Of a DNA stretch of 7,600 nt, positions 6,374 through 7,600 are shown one piece after another. Position numbers and translations under genes: made by a program. This DNA comes from Candidatus Zymogenus sp. (GTDB lineage Bacteria; Desulfobacterota; Zymogenia; Zymogenales; Zymogenaceae). The notes under the pieces were generated by a model. The model saw only the letters and a program-made list of their open reading frames with translations. It searched no databases and had not been told where the DNA came from. Location of the stretch: positions 1 through 7,600 of the forward strand of contig JAUWME010000095.1 in the NCBI GenBank assembly GCA_030613285.1, read 5' to 3'. Numbering within the stretch: position 1 is the first letter of the stretch; the number at the start of each line of letters is the position of its first letter.

Positions 6374-7507
6374 ATGACTGCAGATAAAAACATGACTTCA
6401 GAAAATGAATATATCAACCCCATCTTCGATGCCTACCCGTTACTTAAAGGAAAGATTCCCCACGTTTCATTAGGAAACTACCCCACACCAGTCGATCGCC
6501 TAACGGGACTTGAGAAGGCCTTAAAGACCAAGAACCTCTTTATCAAGAGGGAAGATAAATCGTCAGACCTCTACGGTGGCAACAAACTGAGGAAGCTGGA
6601 AGTTCTCCTTGCCGATGCGAAGGCAAAAAAATACAAATCCACGATAACCGTAGGCTATGCGGGCTCTAACCACACGCTGGCCACAGCCGTTTTTGGAAGG
6701 AAACTGGGACTAAAGCCGATTTCCCTTCACCTTGTACAGCCCAACTCCCGCTACGTGAGGAAAAACCTCCTCTACCAGCAACACCTTGATACAGAGTTTC
6801 ATCAACGCAAGGGGGTCCCGGCCCTGGTTTCTGTCATGGTACTTCTCTTCATAAAAAGCATATTGACAACCGGGCGTCCGCCGTACTACATCCCCGCTGG
6901 TGGCTCCAACGCCCTTGGTGTCATTGGAACTGCGAGCTCCATCTTTGAGCTTGCTGACCAGATAGAAGCCGGCTTGTCCCCAAAACCGGATTTAATCTAC
7001 CTCCCAACAGGCTCCGCCGGCACAACCGCCGGAATTGCCCTGGGCATCAAGGCTCTGGGGCTTGACATCAAGGTTAGGGGCATTGCAGTCTCCCCCAGAA
7101 GCTATGCGGGATTTGAAAACGTAAAGGAGCACTTCGACAATGCGGTGCAGCATTTAAGAAAATGCGATCCCTCTTTTCCCGACATTCATCTTTCTGAAGA
7201 CGACGTCGAGATCATCCAAGGATATCTTGGCCTCGGTTACGCCCACTTTACCAAAAAGGGAATGGACGCTGTCAAGCTTTTTAAAAAGAGCGACAATATT
7301 GATCTTGAGGGAACATACACTGGAAAAGCGATGGCGGCGTTGATCGATGACGCCTCATCGGGAAAGTTGAAGGGGAAGACCGTCCTCTTCTGGAACACCT
7401 ACAACTCCTATGATTTTGGAGAAACTATCAAGGACATAGACTACAAGGAGCTGCCAAAAAGCTATCATGCTTATTTCGAGAATGACTTCCAGCCCCTTGA
7501 AGTATAA
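6374..7507 (+). CDS. PLP-dependent enzyme, D-cysteine desulfhydrase/ACC deaminase family
   Basis: This gene codes for 377 residues from the preferred start. The family (fold-type II PLP enzymes, cytoplasmic) includes D-cysteine desulfhydrase, which yields pyruvate, sulfide and ammonia, and 1-aminocyclopropane-1-carboxylate deaminase. Seen in the sequence: LGNYPTPV near 33-40; the PLP lysine, Lys71, in YGGNKLRKLE; SNH at 98-100; PAGGSNALG near 174-182; the phosphate-binding loop TGSAGTTAG at 212-220; tyrosines in GLGYAH (289) and GTYTGKA (315) at places where the family has active-site tyrosines; and LFWNTYNS near 338-345 at the C-terminus. One departure stands out: relatives usually have GxxQSN[HQ] before the substrate loop, but here it reads GYAGSNH, so the Gln is Gly, and the usual following Arg is also absent. 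The real substrate may therefore differ from both D-cysteine and ACC. It follows the permease on the same strand and could act on what that imports. Family is secure; substrate is unknown. Confidence 0.88.
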   Translation: MTADKNMTSENEYINPIFDAYPLLKGKIPHVSLGNYPTPVDRLTGLEKALKTKNLFIKREDKSSDLYGGNKLRKLEVLLADAKAKKYKSTITVGYAGSNHTLATAVFGRKLGLKPISLHLVQPNSRYVRKNLLYQQHLDTEFHQRKGVPALVSVMVLLFIKSILTTGRPPYYIPAGGSNALGVIGTASSIFELADQIEAGLSPKPDLIYLPTGSAGTTAGIALGIKALGLDIKVRGIAVSPRSYAGFENVKEHFDNAVQHLRKCDPSFPDIHLSEDDVEIIQGYLGLGYAHFTKKGMDAVKLFKKSDNIDLEGTYTGKAMAALIDDASSGKLKGKTVLFWNTYNSYDFGETIKDIDYKELPKSYHAYFENDFQPLEV

Positions 7508-7525
7508 CCTCCTCTCGTATTTTTC

Positions 7526-7572
7526 GCCCCCTGCATCTGGTAAAGAGTCTCCCAATATTTTAGAAAGGGGGC
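7526..7572. repeat. GC-rich inverted repeat downstream of the PLP-enzyme gene
   Basis: GCCCCCT (7526-7532) and AGGGGGC (7566-7572) are exact complements separated by 33 bases. The long spacer and lack of a T-run make it an atypical terminator, though it could fold in the 3' transcript region. Confidence 0.4.
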
Positions 7573-7588
7573 CATCTGTATTTTAGAA
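7556..7588. repeat. Direct repeat of TATTTTAGAA
   Basis: Exact copies lie at 7556-7565 and 7579-7588, with starts 23 bases apart, after the last gene. They may be a remnant of a duplication or chance in a short non-coding stretch. The window ends too soon to see whether more copies follow. Confidence 0.4.
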
Positions 7589-7600
7589 GAGCTATCAGCA

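Overview
The window reads as a piece of a bacterial chromosome, probably from a Gram-negative organism. The evidence is a lipoprotein with a lipobox, a Fur-box-like operator, good Shine-Dalgarno sites and mid-range base composition (roughly half G+C in spot counts of the host genes). The species cannot be named from the sequence. No rRNA, tRNA, CRISPR array, transposase or integrase was seen.

Layout, left to right: (1) the 3' part of a patatin-like phospholipase gene, + strand, cut by the window edge. (2) A markedly A+T-rich segment (about 1.23-3.84 kb, roughly 30% G+C in spot counts) holding a two-gene Type II restriction-modification system on the - strand: an N4-cytosine-type DNA methyltransferase followed by an overlapping endonuclease of the AvaI/BsoBI family, predicted to act on CYCGRG. 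(3) A - strand gene for a transglutaminase-like lipoprotein. (4) A divergent intergenic region with a sigma70-like -35 box and a strong Fur-box-like palindrome. (5) A + strand APC-superfamily amino-acid permease. (6) A + strand PLP-dependent enzyme of the D-cysteine desulfhydrase/ACC deaminase family.

The restriction-modification pair lies between the 3' ends of two convergent host genes and differs sharply from them in composition. This fits a horizontally acquired cassette in a neutral site. The pair has its own extended -10 promoter, and the methyltransferase is encoded first, the order reported for AvaI rather than BsoBI. The permease and PLP enzyme lie in tandem and could form an amino-acid uptake and breakdown pair, possibly under iron-responsive control at the shared upstream region. 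That link is inference.

The window holds no clearly unprecedented multi-gene system. The points most worth following are the predicted AvaI/BsoBI isoschizomer, the Fur-like operator in front of an amino-acid permease, and the altered substrate-loop motif in the PLP enzyme.
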